Of a stretch of 64,000 nt of DNA, positions 1 to 8,755 are shown one piece after another. The notes beneath the pieces were generated by a model. It did not search any database, had not been told where the DNA came from, and saw only the letters and a list, made by a program, of their open reading frames with translations. Every line of letters starts with the position of its first letter. The stretch's first letter is position 1. The position numbers and the translations under genes are program-made. Source of the DNA: Halobacillus litoralis (GTDB taxonomy: Bacteria > Bacillota > Bacilli > Bacillales > Halobacillaceae). The stretch spans positions 1-64,000 of the forward strand of contig NZ_WMFA01000012.1 of NCBI RefSeq assembly GCF_009856445.1, read 5' to 3'.

Positions 1-48
1 AACAACTTTCTTCTTAACTTCTTCAGGATAATGAACTTTTTTACCCAT
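1..48 (-). CDS. IS3-type transposase OrfA, N-terminal fragment (cut by window edge)
   Basis: Sixteen codons remain, reading M-G-K-K-V-H-Y-P-E-E-V-K and onward, preceded on the minus strand by a good ribosome site (GGAGGTG, seven bases before ATG). This start resembles the helix-turn-helix OrfA protein of IS3-family elements, which binds the element ends. Upstream, AAACACCT (55-62) and AGGTGTTT (about 90-97) are inverted and could be part of the IS end. The gene continues outside the window, so intactness cannot be judged. Confidence 0.5.
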   Translation of the reverse strand, partial: MGKKVHYPEEVKKKVV

Positions 49-148
49 AAGAAAAACACCTCCAAGTGTAAGTAGTATTACAACTTTGAAGGTGTTTTAT
101 TAAGTCTCATTTTATTAGGTCACTCTACATCCACCGGTTTTTTTCTAT

Positions 149-643
149 TTAAGGATGAATAGTAACCGGCGTTCCTATTGGAATCGTCCTTGCTAACTCT
201 TCCACATCTTTATTAAACATGCGGATACATCCTTTGGAAACAGCTTTTCCGATTGAGGAAGGATTGTTTGTCCCGTGAATGCCATAATGCTGCTTGGATA
301 GACTCATCCACATCGTCCCGTAAGGACCACCAGGATTTGGAGCTTTGTTGATTATGAAGAAGTTTCCTACAGGGGTCGCTGAAAGTATTTTTCCAACGGC
401 AATAGGAAACTCTTTTTGCAAGGCGCCATTTTTATACAATCGCAATTGCCGTTTGATTGTGGATATATCAATTCGATAAGGTATGGTATCTGGGTTCGGA
501 AAGCCTGGAATGTTAATTTGTTGCCCTGGAAAAATCATATTCGGGTTTGCGATTTGGTTTGCTGCAAGAATATCCCTCAACGGTGTACGATAATCTCTTG
601 ATATTTGTGCCAATGTTTCCCCTGGTTTTACGGTATGGATCAT
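149..643 (-). CDS. ykuD: L,D-transpeptidase with LysM domain (YkuD family)
   Basis: This enzyme cross-links or remodels peptidoglycan by L,D-transpeptidation at the cell wall or spore coat. A LysM peptidoglycan-binding domain covers about residues 2-47, and the YkuD catalytic domain about 54-163. The active-site block reads [19 protein letters not shown], with His123, Cys139 and Arg141. At 164 residues it equals the B. subtilis YkuD length. There is no signal peptide, as in YkuD. It stands alone on the minus strand, and the ATG follows a GGGGGGA-type ribosome site. Confidence 0.93.
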   Translation of the reverse strand: MIHTVKPGETLAQISRDYRTPLRDILAANQIANPNMIFPGQQINIPGFPNPDTIPYRIDISTIKRQLRLYKNGALQKEFPIAVGKILSATPVGNFFIINKAPNPGGPYGTMWMSLSKQHYGIHGTNNPSSIGKAVSKGCIRMFNKDVEELARTIPIGTPVTIHP

Positions 644-724
644 CCCTGTCCCCCCTTTAAAGATGGTTAACCTATTTTATGTAGGAATTCAGGGGACTTT
701 CCCATCAATTATTCTGTCAAAAGA

Positions 725-753
725 AAGGACCTGACACAGCCGGTCAGGTCCTT
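725..753 (-). terminator. Rho-independent terminator of purU
   Basis: An AAGGACCTGAC stem with a seven-base loop and GTCAGGTCCTT, followed on the minus strand by TCTTTT, lies directly downstream of purU. Confidence 0.8.
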
Positions 754-769
754 ATTGTTCATTTCGATC

Positions 770-1666
770 TTATAAGACGATGGTTTTATTTTTATGAACG
801 ATGACACGATCCTCAAGGGCCCATTTGACGGCTCTGTTCAGCACGCTCCGCTCAATCAGCCGCCCTTTCTTCTTGAGGTCATTCACACTGTTTCTATGAT
901 CGACTCTAATCACATCCTGTTCAATGATTGGTCCTTCATCAAGGTCGTCGGTCACATAATGGGAGGTGGCACCAATTAACTTGACCCCACGTTTGTAAGC
1001 TCGTTTGTGCGGGTTAGCACCAATGAATGCGGGCAAGAAGGAATGGTGAATGTTGATGATTTTGGATGGATGACTGTCTACAAACTTAGGAGTGAGGATT
1101 TGCATGTATCTGGCTAGGATAATCAAATCGATATTGTATTCTTCCAACAAATCCAGCTGTTTTTCTTCTACCTCTTCCCGGATGTCTTTGTTTGCCGGAA
1201 TGTGATAAAAAGGGATTCCGAAAGACTCGACAATTTCTCTTGCAGATTCATGGTTACTGATAACAAGCGCAATGTCCGTTACGAGGTCCCCACTCTCCCA
1301 TTCATATAAAAGCTCACGCAAGCAATGAAGTTCCTTGGATACAAAAATAGCCGTGCGCTTCAATTCATGGAGAAAAGTCATTCGCCAGGTCATTTCGAAT
1401 TGTTCTGCAAGGGTGTGAAAACCTGCTTTCATCGTTTGCTCTCTGGACTTCATATTTTCTGCTGCGAATACGATGCGTAAGAAAAAGGTTCCTTCTTCAT
1501 GATCTGTTGTAAATTGATTTGATTCCACGATGTTTGCCCCATGTTCGTAGAGGAATGTCGAGATACTGGAAACGATTCCTGGCTTATCTGGGCAACTGAC
1601 GAGTAAGCGTGCTTTATCCTCATTCCTGGTCAAGTAATGTTGAATTTGCTGGTTGGTCGAAGTCAT
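770..1666 (-). CDS. purU: Formyltetrahydrofolate deformylase
   Basis: PurU hydrolyses 10-formyltetrahydrofolate to formate and tetrahydrofolate, balancing the one-carbon pool and supplying formate to PurT where present. An N-terminal ACT domain (about residues 18-95, with CPDKPGIVSSIS) is followed by a formyltransferase domain (about 105-290). The catalytic Asn-His-Asp set is visible as NIHHSFLP (Asn205, His207) and LDEGPII (Asp243). Length 298 is normal. A GTG at 1672 is also in frame, but the GGAAGG site is better spaced from the ATG at 1666. It is monocistronic with its own terminator. Confidence 0.95.
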   Translation of the reverse strand: MTSTNQQIQHYLTRNEDKARLLVSCPDKPGIVSSISTFLYEHGANIVESNQFTTDHEEGTFFLRIVFAAENMKSREQTMKAGFHTLAEQFEMTWRMTFLHELKRTAIFVSKELHCLRELLYEWESGDLVTDIALVISNHESAREIVESFGIPFYHIPANKDIREEVEEKQLDLLEEYNIDLIILARYMQILTPKFVDSHPSKIINIHHSFLPAFIGANPHKRAYKRGVKLIGATSHYVTDDLDEGPIIEQDVIRVDHRNSVNDLKKKGRLIERSVLNRAVKWALEDRVIVHKNKTIVL

Positions 1667-1814
1667 CAACACTCATCCTTCCTTATTATTTTCCCCATTA
1701 TAGTCGAGTGAAAGCCGTTTGGAAAGCAGCCGTATGTTTCGAATTGGGAGAATTCGGATACATTCACCATGTAAGGCGTGATATAAAATTTCTTGATATA
1801 AAGGAGAAATGAAA

Positions 1815-3242
1815 ATGCGTAACTATTTGAAGCATTATATAAACGGTGAATGGGTAGAGTCCACCGGCAATGAAACAGAAGATGTAATCAATCCTGCTAC
1901 GGAAGAAGTCATTGGTACCATTAGTCTTGGTACGAAAGAGGATTTAAATAAGGCGGTTCAGGCGGCACGTGATGCTTTTCCATCTTTCTCTCAAACCTCT
2001 AAAGAAGAAAGAATAAAAATGCTTGAAGACATAGCTGCAGAATATGAGAACAGAAAAGAAGAGATTATCGAGACAATTACACAAGAGTTGGGTTCTCCAA
2101 AATCCATCTCAGAAAACGTACATTACATGATGGGATACAATCATTTTTCACAAGCCGCAGAATCATTAAGAGATTTCTCATTTATTGAAGATCGTGGAGG
2201 CCACACGGTGATGAAGGATTCCGTAGGTGTCAGTGGTTTAATTACACCATGGAATTTCCCAACAAACCAAATTTCAACAAAAATTGCCAGTGCTTTTGCT
2301 GCGGGAAGCCCCGTAGTCGCCAAGCCGGCAGAGTTGACCCCTTTTGCGGCTATTATTTTAACTGAAATCTTTGATAAGGTCGGCGTACCAAAAGGAGCAT
2401 TCAACTTAGTGAATGGATCAGGTTCTGTCATCGGTAATGGTATCAGTTCGCATCCAGATATTGACTTTGTATCCTTTACAGGTTCTGGTGCTGTAGGTCA
2501 GAAAATCATGGAGAATGCATCTGAACGCATTGCTAACGTTGCACTGGAACTGGGAGGTAAATCCCCGTTAGTCGTGCTTGAAGATGCTGATGTTGAAAAA
2601 GCAGCAAGGGCCGCTGTCAGCCATATTGCTACAAACAGTGGACAGGTTTGTTCTGCTGCCACAAGGGTACTTGTACCTTCATCTATGAAAGATTCATTTG
2701 AAGAAGCTGTTAAAAAAGTACTTCCTGAATTCCCTGTCGGGGATCCTCAAGGAAATAATCATATTGGTCCATTGGTTTCTAAAAAACAATGGGATACTGT
2801 TCAATCGTATATTGAAAAAGGACAGGAAGAAGGCGCCACTCTTCTGGTAGGAGGAACAGGGAAGCCTGATGGATTAGATAAAGGTTATTATGCCAAACCT
2901 ACCGTATTCACAGATGTGAATAACGATATGGTCATTGCGCAAGAAGAAATCTTCGGACCTGTCACCTGCTTGATCACTTATGACACGATTGAAGAAGCCA
3001 TTGAACTTTCCAATGATGTGAAATATGGACTCGCAGGCTATGTCTTTGGTGAAGATGAACAGACCCTGGCAAAGGTTGCATCCAGCATCCGAGCGGGCCG
3101 AGTGAAAATCAATGATGCGGAAGCAGACTTTGCCGCACCATTTGGTGGATATAAACAGTCTGGTATTGGAAGAGAATGGGGCGATTATGGTATTGAAGAA
3201 TATTTAGAAGTGAAAACAGTCTTGGGTTATCCAAAATTATAA
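1815..3242 (+). CDS. NAD(P)-dependent aldehyde dehydrogenase family protein
   Basis: The protein oxidises an aldehyde to the carboxylic acid; the substrate cannot be told from sequence. The Rossmann and catalytic domains are complete at 475 residues. PWNFP contains the oxyanion Asn147, LELGGKSP the general base Glu245, and GQVCSA the nucleophile Cys279. An ATG at 1809 is in frame but lies two bases from the AAAGGAG site (1800-1806), so the ATG at 1815, eight bases away, is preferred. Neighbours do not suggest a pathway. B. subtilis DhaS and YwdH are the kind of homologue meant. Confidence 0.9.
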   Translation: MRNYLKHYINGEWVESTGNETEDVINPATEEVIGTISLGTKEDLNKAVQAARDAFPSFSQTSKEERIKMLEDIAAEYENRKEEIIETITQELGSPKSISENVHYMMGYNHFSQAAESLRDFSFIEDRGGHTVMKDSVGVSGLITPWNFPTNQISTKIASAFAAGSPVVAKPAELTPFAAIILTEIFDKVGVPKGAFNLVNGSGSVIGNGISSHPDIDFVSFTGSGAVGQKIMENASERIANVALELGGKSPLVVLEDADVEKAARAAVSHIATNSGQVCSAATRVLVPSSMKDSFEEAVKKVLPEFPVGDPQGNNHIGPLVSKKQWDTVQSYIEKGQEEGATLLVGGTGKPDGLDKGYYAKPTVFTDVNNDMVIAQEEIFGPVTCLITYDTIEEAIELSNDVKYGLAGYVFGEDEQTLAKVASSIRAGRVKINDAEADFAAPFGGYKQSGIGREWGDYGIEEYLEVKTVLGYPKL

Positions 3243-3252
3243 GAAAGAGAAA

Positions 3253-3279
3253 GGCGGAAATCTGATTCCGCCTTTTTTT
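3253..3279 (+). terminator. Rho-independent terminator of aldehyde dehydrogenase gene
   Basis: GGCGGAA and TTCCGCC form a hairpin followed by seven T, ten bases after the stop codon. Confidence 0.9.
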
Positions 3280-3381
3280 CTTTGTGAAAAAGGAATTATT
3301 TTGAAAAGATGAAACCTCGCCCTCATTTTATGCGTATACAGGATAGATGCAGACGCATGGAATTTGTGAAGAGGTGGGGGA

Positions 3382-3804
3382 ATGAGAAAGAAATGGTTCA
3401 TTATTGGTAGTCTTATCCTTGTCGTGTTTTGTGCCTACATATACATCGATCAAAGGTATTTTTTTAATCCTATAGCTTTCAACCAGGATCACATCACTCC
3501 CTATCATTGGACTGAATATGAAAGACCTGTCACGATTACCTACTATGATTTAGAAACAGAAAGAACAACATACAAACTGGAGCAGGAACAGGAGGTCCGA
3601 AAGTTCCTGGAAGAAATGAAAAACAGTCCGCCATTGAAAGAGTCTTCCTTAACCTCAGAAGTAGAAGGGGCACTTAAGCTTTCGTCCGAAGGAGATACCT
3701 TGTTAGAGGTGTTTTTCTATGAAGGTTATTGGGAAATCCTCCGTGACAGTGGCACAATGTATGAAATGACTAAGGATCTTAAGGGATTAATCGAAACACT
3801 CTAG
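3382..3804 (+). CDS. Hypothetical protein with N-terminal membrane anchor
   Basis: I do not recognise the family. The 140-residue product has a single hydrophobic segment at residues 5-22 after a short Lys/Arg start, fitting a signal anchor with the rest outside the cell. The remainder is polar, with a run of short beta-type stretches (VTITYYD, LEVFFYEGYW). No lipobox Cys is present. A GAGGTGGGGG ribosome site precedes the ATG and a terminator overlaps the stop codon, so it is a single-gene unit. Confidence 0.7.
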   Translation: MRKKWFIIGSLILVVFCAYIYIDQRYFFNPIAFNQDHITPYHWTEYERPVTITYYDLETERTTYKLEQEQEVRKFLEEMKNSPPLKESSLTSEVEGALKLSSEGDTLLEVFFYEGYWEILRDSGTMYEMTKDLKGLIETL

Positions 3805-3838
3805 CCAGTTGGAACAGCTGTTCCAGCAGGCTTTTTTT
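3804..3838 (+). terminator. Rho-independent terminator
   Basis: An imperfect stem around TTGGAACAGCTGTTCCAG, extended by GCC and GGC, followed by seven T. Confidence 0.8.
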
Positions 3839-4002
3839 ATTTTTCCATCCTCAACCATCCTGCCATATGGTTTTATAAAGTGGGAGGAAGATTGGAAAGG
3901 GGGCACTGTATATAGATGTTTTGGTTCTTTTCCTTAGGGATGAGGTTGTAATATACTTGGAAAGGATAATGATAATAGAGGATGTAAAGGAGGTTGTGAT
4001 CC

Positions 4003-4257
4003 ATGAATAAATGGTTTACACATATTTTTAATATTATCGTCGGCATTCTGATTTTAGCCGAAGGTGCCGTCTATATTTTCATGAACAATAAAGATGGGGA
4101 ATTCCATTTGCGAAGCATTATGATGACAGCTCTATTATTTTTAGCGTGGGGCATGTCCTATCGAAAACAACTGACTAGTGAAAATCCAAGTGCGTGGTTA
4201 ATAGTCACCATCATCATCTTGGTTCCTATGATTCTTCCGTGGTTGTTTTTCATTTAG
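4003..4257 (+). CDS. Small membrane protein, unknown function
   Basis: The product has 84 residues and three predicted membrane segments (about 6-26, 37-50, 63-83) with a short polar loop NNKDGEFH. A strong AAAGGAGG site lies eight bases before the ATG. It runs convergently into another small membrane protein gene that ends only two bases away. I do not recognise the family. Confidence 0.7.
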   Translation: MNKWFTHIFNIIVGILILAEGAVYIFMNNKDGEFHLRSIMMTALLFLAWGMSYRKQLTSENPSAWLIVTIIILVPMILPWLFFI

Positions 4258-4259
4258 CT

Positions 4260-4565
4260 TCAGGCAAGCCATTTGAACAGCCCCATACCCCCAAACACTA
4301 AGGCGGACACTAAGTAAATGTAACCGATGGCTCTGTGTTTTCCTTCCTCACTGTTCGTTTCGACGGTCCCTGCAAAAACTAAAAAAAGCACACCGATGAT
4401 ATATAATGTTATTTCAACTCCGGAAAAGGGAGAAGATTTGAATGTAAGCCAACCTTCCACGGGTAAGGCTGTGAAGAGTGGGAAGTATAAAGGATTTATA
4501 AAATCATCCCACTTTTTCTTCTGTTCGGACACGATTTCCCACCTCATCTCTGTGGTATCTTTCAT
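4260..4565 (-). CDS. Small membrane protein, unknown function
   Basis: This 101-residue protein has a charged cytoplasmic-looking N-terminus (residues 1-24) and about three hydrophobic segments (25-42, 50-66, 81-99). It converges with the preceding small membrane protein gene, the stop codons almost touching. The pair may be a conserved local arrangement, but no function can be assigned. A weak GAGGTGGG site sits upstream of the second in-frame Met (MRWEIV), which is an alternative start. Confidence 0.6.
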   Translation of the reverse strand: MKDTTEMRWEIVSEQKKKWDDFINPLYFPLFTALPVEGWLTFKSSPFSGVEITLYIIGVLFLVFAGTVETNSEEGKHRAIGYIYLVSALVFGGMGLFKWLA

Positions 4566-4613
4566 TTAACTTTCCACTTTTTCTTTATTTTTGTCAAATA
4601 ACGACAGGAATCG

Positions 4614-4639
4614 TGTTAATTTTTTACTAGATAGGGTAT
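4614..4639 (+). promoter_or_regulatory. Candidate SigB-type promoter upstream of the BCCT carrier
   Basis: TGTTAA (4614-4619), 14 bases, then GGGTAT (4634-4639) resembles the SigB consensus GTTTAA-N12-15-GGGTAT. It lies about 150 bases before the transporter start. General-stress control of osmolyte carriers is known in B. subtilis (opuE). The assignment is by eye. Confidence 0.35.
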
Positions 4640-4786
4640 TGAACATACATCCCCGTTTGCCTTCTGTCTTTACACTTGTTAGAATAAAGCTCGTGTTTTT
4701 CTCCGGTACATAACCTCGCAAAGCTGAATGAATTACCTCACGCAGAACAAACTAAATCAAGAAGAAGTGGAAAGGATGTATGTCAT

Positions 4787-6412
4787 TTGAAAACAAAATT
4801 AATCGATTGGCCAACTTTTATCGGTGCTCTGGTGTTGTTGCTGGGTGTCACGTTACCACTAATTATCTTCCCAGATGCTGGTAAAGAAGTTGTATCACAA
4901 GCTAATACGTTCATGACGAAAAACTTTGGTGTCCTTTATATGATTATGGGCTTTGTTATTTTCGCTTTCCTTGTTTATGTGGCTTTTAGTAAAAATGGAT
5001 CGATTAAACTAGGGGATGAAGGTGAAAAGCCTGAGTTTAATACATTCTCATGGGCAGCCATGCTATTTGCCGCCGGGATCGGTTCCAGTATTTTGTACTG
5101 GGCGGTTATTGAATGGGCTTATTACTATCAAGGACCTCCATTTGGAATTGAGCCAGAATCTAAAGAGGCGATTCAGTGGGCATCAGCGTATGGAATTTTT
5201 CACTGGGGTCCGATTGCTTGGGCGATTTATACATTGCCAGCTCTGCCAATCGCTTATTTTTATTATGTGCGAAAAAAACCTGTCCTTAAAGTAAGTGAAG
5301 CTGTCCGACCGGTTTTAGGTGATTCGGTTGACGGTCCTCTTGGAAACGTTATTGATGTTTTATTCATGTTCGGTTTATTGGGAGGCGCAGGCACGACCCT
5401 TGCTCTCGGGACACCTATGATTGCTGAGGGTATCAATAGTCTAACAGGTATCCCTGCAAACTTAGGTATGAAAACAGCCATTATGTTATTGTGTACGTTG
5501 ATTTTTGCCATCAGCTCTTACTCCGGGCTGAAGCGGGGAATCAAAGTTCTCAGTGATGTAAACTTGTGGCTGTCAATTTTCTTGCTTGCATTCATCTTTA
5601 TATTTGGACCGACACGGTTCATTAGTGAAACAACATTTAACTCGTTGGGGATTCTCGCGGACAACTTCTTTAAGATGGCCACATGGATGGAACCTTTTGG
5701 AAACCTAGGCCAGTTTGAAGAAACGGGATTCCCAGAGTCCTGGACGATTTTCTATTGGGCCTGGTGGCTTGTTTATGCTCCTTTTGTTGGGTTGTTTGTT
5801 GCACGTATCTCCAGAGGACGGACCATTCGTCAGATGGTACTTGGAACAATGGTCTACGGAACACTAGGTTGTATCCTTTTCTTCGGAATTATGGGGAACT
5901 TCGGTCTTTACATGCAGTTAACAGGGCAGTTCGATGCAATTGCGTTTATGGATGCGAATGGTGCCCCTGCGACCATTATTGAAATCATCAACCAGCTTCC
6001 GTTAGCGAAGTTCATGGTACTGGTCTTTACAGTGCTTGCGATTATTTTCCTTGCCACAACATTTGATTCATCTTCTTACATTCTGGCTTCAGTCGTGCAG
6101 AAGAATGTAGAAGGGGAACCTTTGCGTTGGAACCGTCTGTTCTGGGCTTTTGCTTTGTGCTTAATGCCGCTTTCTCTCATGTTTCTTGGTGGATTAGGGA
6201 CGTTACAGACGGCGAGTATTGTAGGTGGGTTCCCTCTAATTGTAATTATGTTCTTACTCGCATGGTCGTTCATGAAAGCCTCCAACACAGATATTAGAGA
6301 ATCGGATGATTATGAACCAAGCACGATTCATATTAAGCGTTGGAAAAACCGCAAGAAGAAGAAAAAACGCTCGGCTCTGGAAGCCCTCGAAGATAAACCT
6401 GATCAAGACTAA
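4787..6412 (+). CDS. BCCT family transporter (betaine/carnitine/choline type, CaiT-like features)
   Basis: A secondary carrier for quaternary-ammonium compounds such as glycine betaine, choline or carnitine, with about 12 membrane segments in 541 residues. The family signature is clear: GFPESWTIFYWAWW in segment 8, then ARISRGRT. The segment-3 stretch that reads GMGIG in sodium-coupled betaine carriers reads GIGSS here, and the following EWAYYYQGPPFGIEPES resembles E. coli CaiT (EIYYYISTPPFGLEPNS). A basic KKKKKR tail follows the last segment. Start is TTG with AAAGGATG nine bases away. Substrate and ion coupling are uncertain. Confidence 0.88.
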   Translation: MKTKLIDWPTFIGALVLLLGVTLPLIIFPDAGKEVVSQANTFMTKNFGVLYMIMGFVIFAFLVYVAFSKNGSIKLGDEGEKPEFNTFSWAAMLFAAGIGSSILYWAVIEWAYYYQGPPFGIEPESKEAIQWASAYGIFHWGPIAWAIYTLPALPIAYFYYVRKKPVLKVSEAVRPVLGDSVDGPLGNVIDVLFMFGLLGGAGTTLALGTPMIAEGINSLTGIPANLGMKTAIMLLCTLIFAISSYSGLKRGIKVLSDVNLWLSIFLLAFIFIFGPTRFISETTFNSLGILADNFFKMATWMEPFGNLGQFEETGFPESWTIFYWAWWLVYAPFVGLFVARISRGRTIRQMVLGTMVYGTLGCILFFGIMGNFGLYMQLTGQFDAIAFMDANGAPATIIEIINQLPLAKFMVLVFTVLAIIFLATTFDSSSYILASVVQKNVEGEPLRWNRLFWAFALCLMPLSLMFLGGLGTLQTASIVGGFPLIVIMFLLAWSFMKASNTDIRESDDYEPSTIHIKRWKNRKKKKKRSALEALEDKPDQD

Positions 6413-6417
6413 TGTGA

Positions 6418-6456
6418 AAAGAGGTTCCCCTGTGTATTTTGGGGAACCTCTTTTAT
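6418..6456. terminator. Bidirectional terminator between BCCT and DUF5694 genes
   Basis: AAAGAGGTTCCCC and GGGGAACCTCTTTT form a 13-base stem with A and T tracts on both sides, serving both convergent genes. Confidence 0.9.
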
Positions 6457-6474
6457 TATGCTTTGGAGTAAGCA

Positions 6475-7176
6475 TCAGATGGGAAGATAGGAACTTGCAG
6501 AACACACTTTAAAATCACCGCTGTCTATTAAGAACTGCTGCAGAAGGTGCAGGTGATCTCCGCCGATGAGAACGAGAATGCGGTCGTTCTTCCCGGATAT
6601 TCTTGATATATTGGCGGCAATCGCCAAATCACGATGATGCCACTGCTTTAGCCAATGGACCCCCACTTGATGCTGTCGGTCACCGACTCGTGCTAACTTC
6701 ATATAGACCCTTTGAAGCTCTTTCCTATATTCTGGATCATTCACATATTGAAGAATGCTTTTTATAGTTTCATTGTTTTCCATCGACTTGAGTCGTTTTT
6801 GAACTTCCATGATTTCATTGAACAAGGAAGGTTGATGTTCTTTCGCCCATTTAAAGACTTGGTTTAATGTCGGCTTGGACATGTCTACCACTTCATCAAT
6901 AGGGTGAATGGAAGGTAGATCCAAGTCATCGGCAAGGCGAAAAGCAAATTGTTCGACTTCATCGAAGGTGGGCGTGAGGGTGTTATTCCTAAAAGCTTTA
7001 TATTTACGATCCAGCTCTTCTTCTATTAAGAAAGGTTTTTCGACGGTAATTTTCGTAGGCTTGAATTCTTTCAGTGAACGAACAATTTCGTGTATTTCCT
7101 CCTGTTGTTCATTGACCATTTGAGGATTCATGGACATATGAAAAGTTCCAACGAGTAATATTTCCGGTTTGGTCAA
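6475..7176 (-). CDS. DUF5694 (TraB/Tiki-like superfamily) protein
   Basis: The 233-residue soluble protein begins with LLVGTFHMS (Gly10-His13) and ends with VLIGGDHLHLL. This GTFH ... GGDH pairing is typical of the erythromycin-esterase/TraB/Tiki-like fold, in which the conserved Gly, Glu and His residues form a putative metal-dependent hydrolase site. A charged helical middle (residues 95-170) is present. No substrate is known. It starts 25 bases after an LLM oxidoreductase gene on the same strand and is probably cotranscribed with it. Confidence 0.7.
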   Translation of the reverse strand: MTKPEILLVGTFHMSMNPQMVNEQQEEIHEIVRSLKEFKPTKITVEKPFLIEEELDRKYKAFRNNTLTPTFDEVEQFAFRLADDLDLPSIHPIDEVVDMSKPTLNQVFKWAKEHQPSLFNEIMEVQKRLKSMENNETIKSILQYVNDPEYRKELQRVYMKLARVGDRQHQVGVHWLKQWHHRDLAIAANISRISGKNDRILVLIGGDHLHLLQQFLIDSGDFKVCSASSYLPI

Positions 7177-7200
7177 ATAAATCTCCCTTTCATTCTGTGA

Positions 7201-8151
7201 TTATCTGATTTTAAATGCAGGGAGGACTTCTTCTCCCAGCTCTTGCACCACTTCCTTCACAGGTCTTTTATTTTGGGATAAACCGAACATTAAATGATTA
7301 ACGCCGATGGAACGATACTGCTCAATCAAATCCATCAATCCGTTTCTCCCTACTTTATATCCGGCAGGTATTTTTTCAATAGGAGCATCCGGATTTTCTT
7401 CGAGCTGCAAAGGAAGTGGCATAAAGAACGGACGGAAGGCTGATTCGCCGTGGTAATGCTTCACTTTTTCTCTGTACTGAGAGATCGTTTCTTTTTGCTG
7501 GGTGGGCCGTTGGGGGTAAAACATCCATCCATCTCCATGTTCAGCAACCCAGTCTAGTGTCTGTTGGCAATAGCCTGTCATAAAAGTAGGAATGCGCTTT
7601 TCGGGCTTTGGTACAATGTTTGAACGATTCATCTTGCCGAAAGAAGAGCGAATTTCCGGAAATTCATTGTATATGGACTCATTGAAAACATGGAATGCTT
7701 CTCTGAACCATTCACTCCGCTCCATAATAGGGATATCCAGCCCTTCAAAGTCTTTTCTTCGATCTCCTGAAGAAATCCCGAACATCAGTCGCTCAGGAAA
7801 AAGTTTTTCAATACTCGCTACTTCTTTTGCTGTCCTTAAAGGATGGCGGAGTGGCATGACCAGGGCCGCTGTCCCTAAGTTGATTTTTTTCGTGTGGGCA
7901 GCAAGGTACGTTAAGTAGATCAAACTATCGAAAATCTGCCCTGTCGCCGGGTCTTCAAACGTTGGATCTTCTAATAGAACGTCCTGGAACCAAAGAGAAT
8001 GAAAGTTTAGTTCTTCAGCTAGTTGCGCCATTTGTATTTGATTGTTCATCTCTGGAGGGGACTGGTGATAATTTTCTATGGGAATGGTCAAGCCGAATGT
8101 GATTTTGTTTGGTTGCAGCATGCGTTGATACCCGTGATGGTCTTGAAACAA
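7201..8151 (-). CDS. LLM class (luciferase-like) flavin-dependent oxidoreductase
   Basis: A 316-residue TIM-barrel flavin monooxygenase-type enzyme. Visible family features include an N-terminal ITFGLTIP strand, SLWFQD, NLGTAALVMPLRHP and LMFGISSGDRR, all characteristic of the bacterial luciferase-like superfamily. The substrate is unknown. The start is TTG at 8151, seven bases after AAGGAGG; a Met at codon 11 is an alternative. It leads a likely two-gene unit with the DUF5694 gene. Confidence 0.85.
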   Translation of the reverse strand: MFQDHHGYQRMLQPNKITFGLTIPIENYHQSPPEMNNQIQMAQLAEELNFHSLWFQDVLLEDPTFEDPATGQIFDSLIYLTYLAAHTKKINLGTAALVMPLRHPLRTAKEVASIEKLFPERLMFGISSGDRRKDFEGLDIPIMERSEWFREAFHVFNESIYNEFPEIRSSFGKMNRSNIVPKPEKRIPTFMTGYCQQTLDWVAEHGDGWMFYPQRPTQQKETISQYREKVKHYHGESAFRPFFMPLPLQLEENPDAPIEKIPAGYKVGRNGLMDLIEQYRSIGVNHLMFGLSQNKRPVKEVVQELGEEVLPAFKIR

Positions 8152-8255
8152 ACGGAATCCTCCTTCACTTTAATCGACTATTTCCTATTATAATGAGAAA
8201 TTCCCTGGAAAACTAACCAAAAAGGTTACACATGAAGCAGAGTTACTCAACTAAT

Positions 8256-8345
8256 TGGCAGAATTGTTGAAGACTCAGTTTCGAGACTTTCCAGGGTCCG
8301 TTTCCCGGGTTGAGCGTCAGGGGTGGCTGGAAAGCGAGCTTATAT
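8256..8345 (+). repeat. Truncated copy of the two-module intergenic repeat
   Basis: It starts with the L-end (GGCAGAATTGTTGAAGACTC) and continues with TTTCGAGACTTTCCAG, CCCGGGTTGAGCGT and GGGGTGGCTGG as in the 32.2-kb copy. It breaks off about 16 bases before the terminator at 8361, so roughly the first 90 bases of module 1 remain. Confidence 0.8.
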
Positions 8346-8360
8346 AAAGGACGGGCTAAT

Positions 8361-8388
8361 AAAAAAAGCTCCCGTAGGATGGGAGCTT
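8361..8388 (-). terminator. Terminator of the 33-residue gene
   Basis: On the minus strand AAGCTCCC, a six-base loop and GGGAGCTTTTTTT end ten bases after the stop of the small gene. Confidence 0.85.
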
Positions 8389-8397
8389 GTAGGATGA

Positions 8398-8499
8398 TTA
8401 TAATATATAGATGGTTAGATAGAGAAGAACGGTTAGAATCGTCGATCCTCCTGCAACACTTGCAATCTCCGTGGCATCGTATTCAATTCTTTTTTTCAT
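8398..8499 (-). CDS. 33-residue small membrane protein
   Basis: The frame reads M-K-K-R-I-E-Y-D-A-T-E-I-A, then a hydrophobic segment (about residues 13-33, STILTVLLYLTIYIL). An AAAGGGG ribosome site lies eight bases before the ATG and a strong terminator follows the stop, so the frame has all the signals of a real single-gene transcript. The family is not recognised. Its position in the membrane is inferred from hydrophobicity alone. Confidence 0.6.
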   Translation of the reverse strand: MKKRIEYDATEIASVAGGSTILTVLLYLTIYIL

Positions 8500-8694
8500 A
8501 ATAATAATCCCCTTTCGAATGACTGGTATTAAGAACAGATCGGACTAATAAATACATTCTACTTAGTAATACGATTGAATACTTAGAAAAGTTTCATTTG
8601 TATTACAATAACATATCAAAAACATTTCAACCAAATATGACAAAATATGAGGGATATGGGAAACTGAGCGATATAAGAGAAGGTTAGAAAATTC

Positions 8695-8703
8695 TGATAT
8701 AAT
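8695..8703 (+). promoter_or_regulatory. Extended -10 promoter element of the M3 peptidase operon
   Basis: TGATATAAT (TGn plus TATAAT) lies 53 bases before the start codon. No good -35 hexamer is seen, as is usual for extended -10 promoters. Confidence 0.5.
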
Positions 8704-8755
8704 GGTATAGGACCTTTTAATGGAAGAATCTACATAGAAGAAAGGGGAAGTCATC

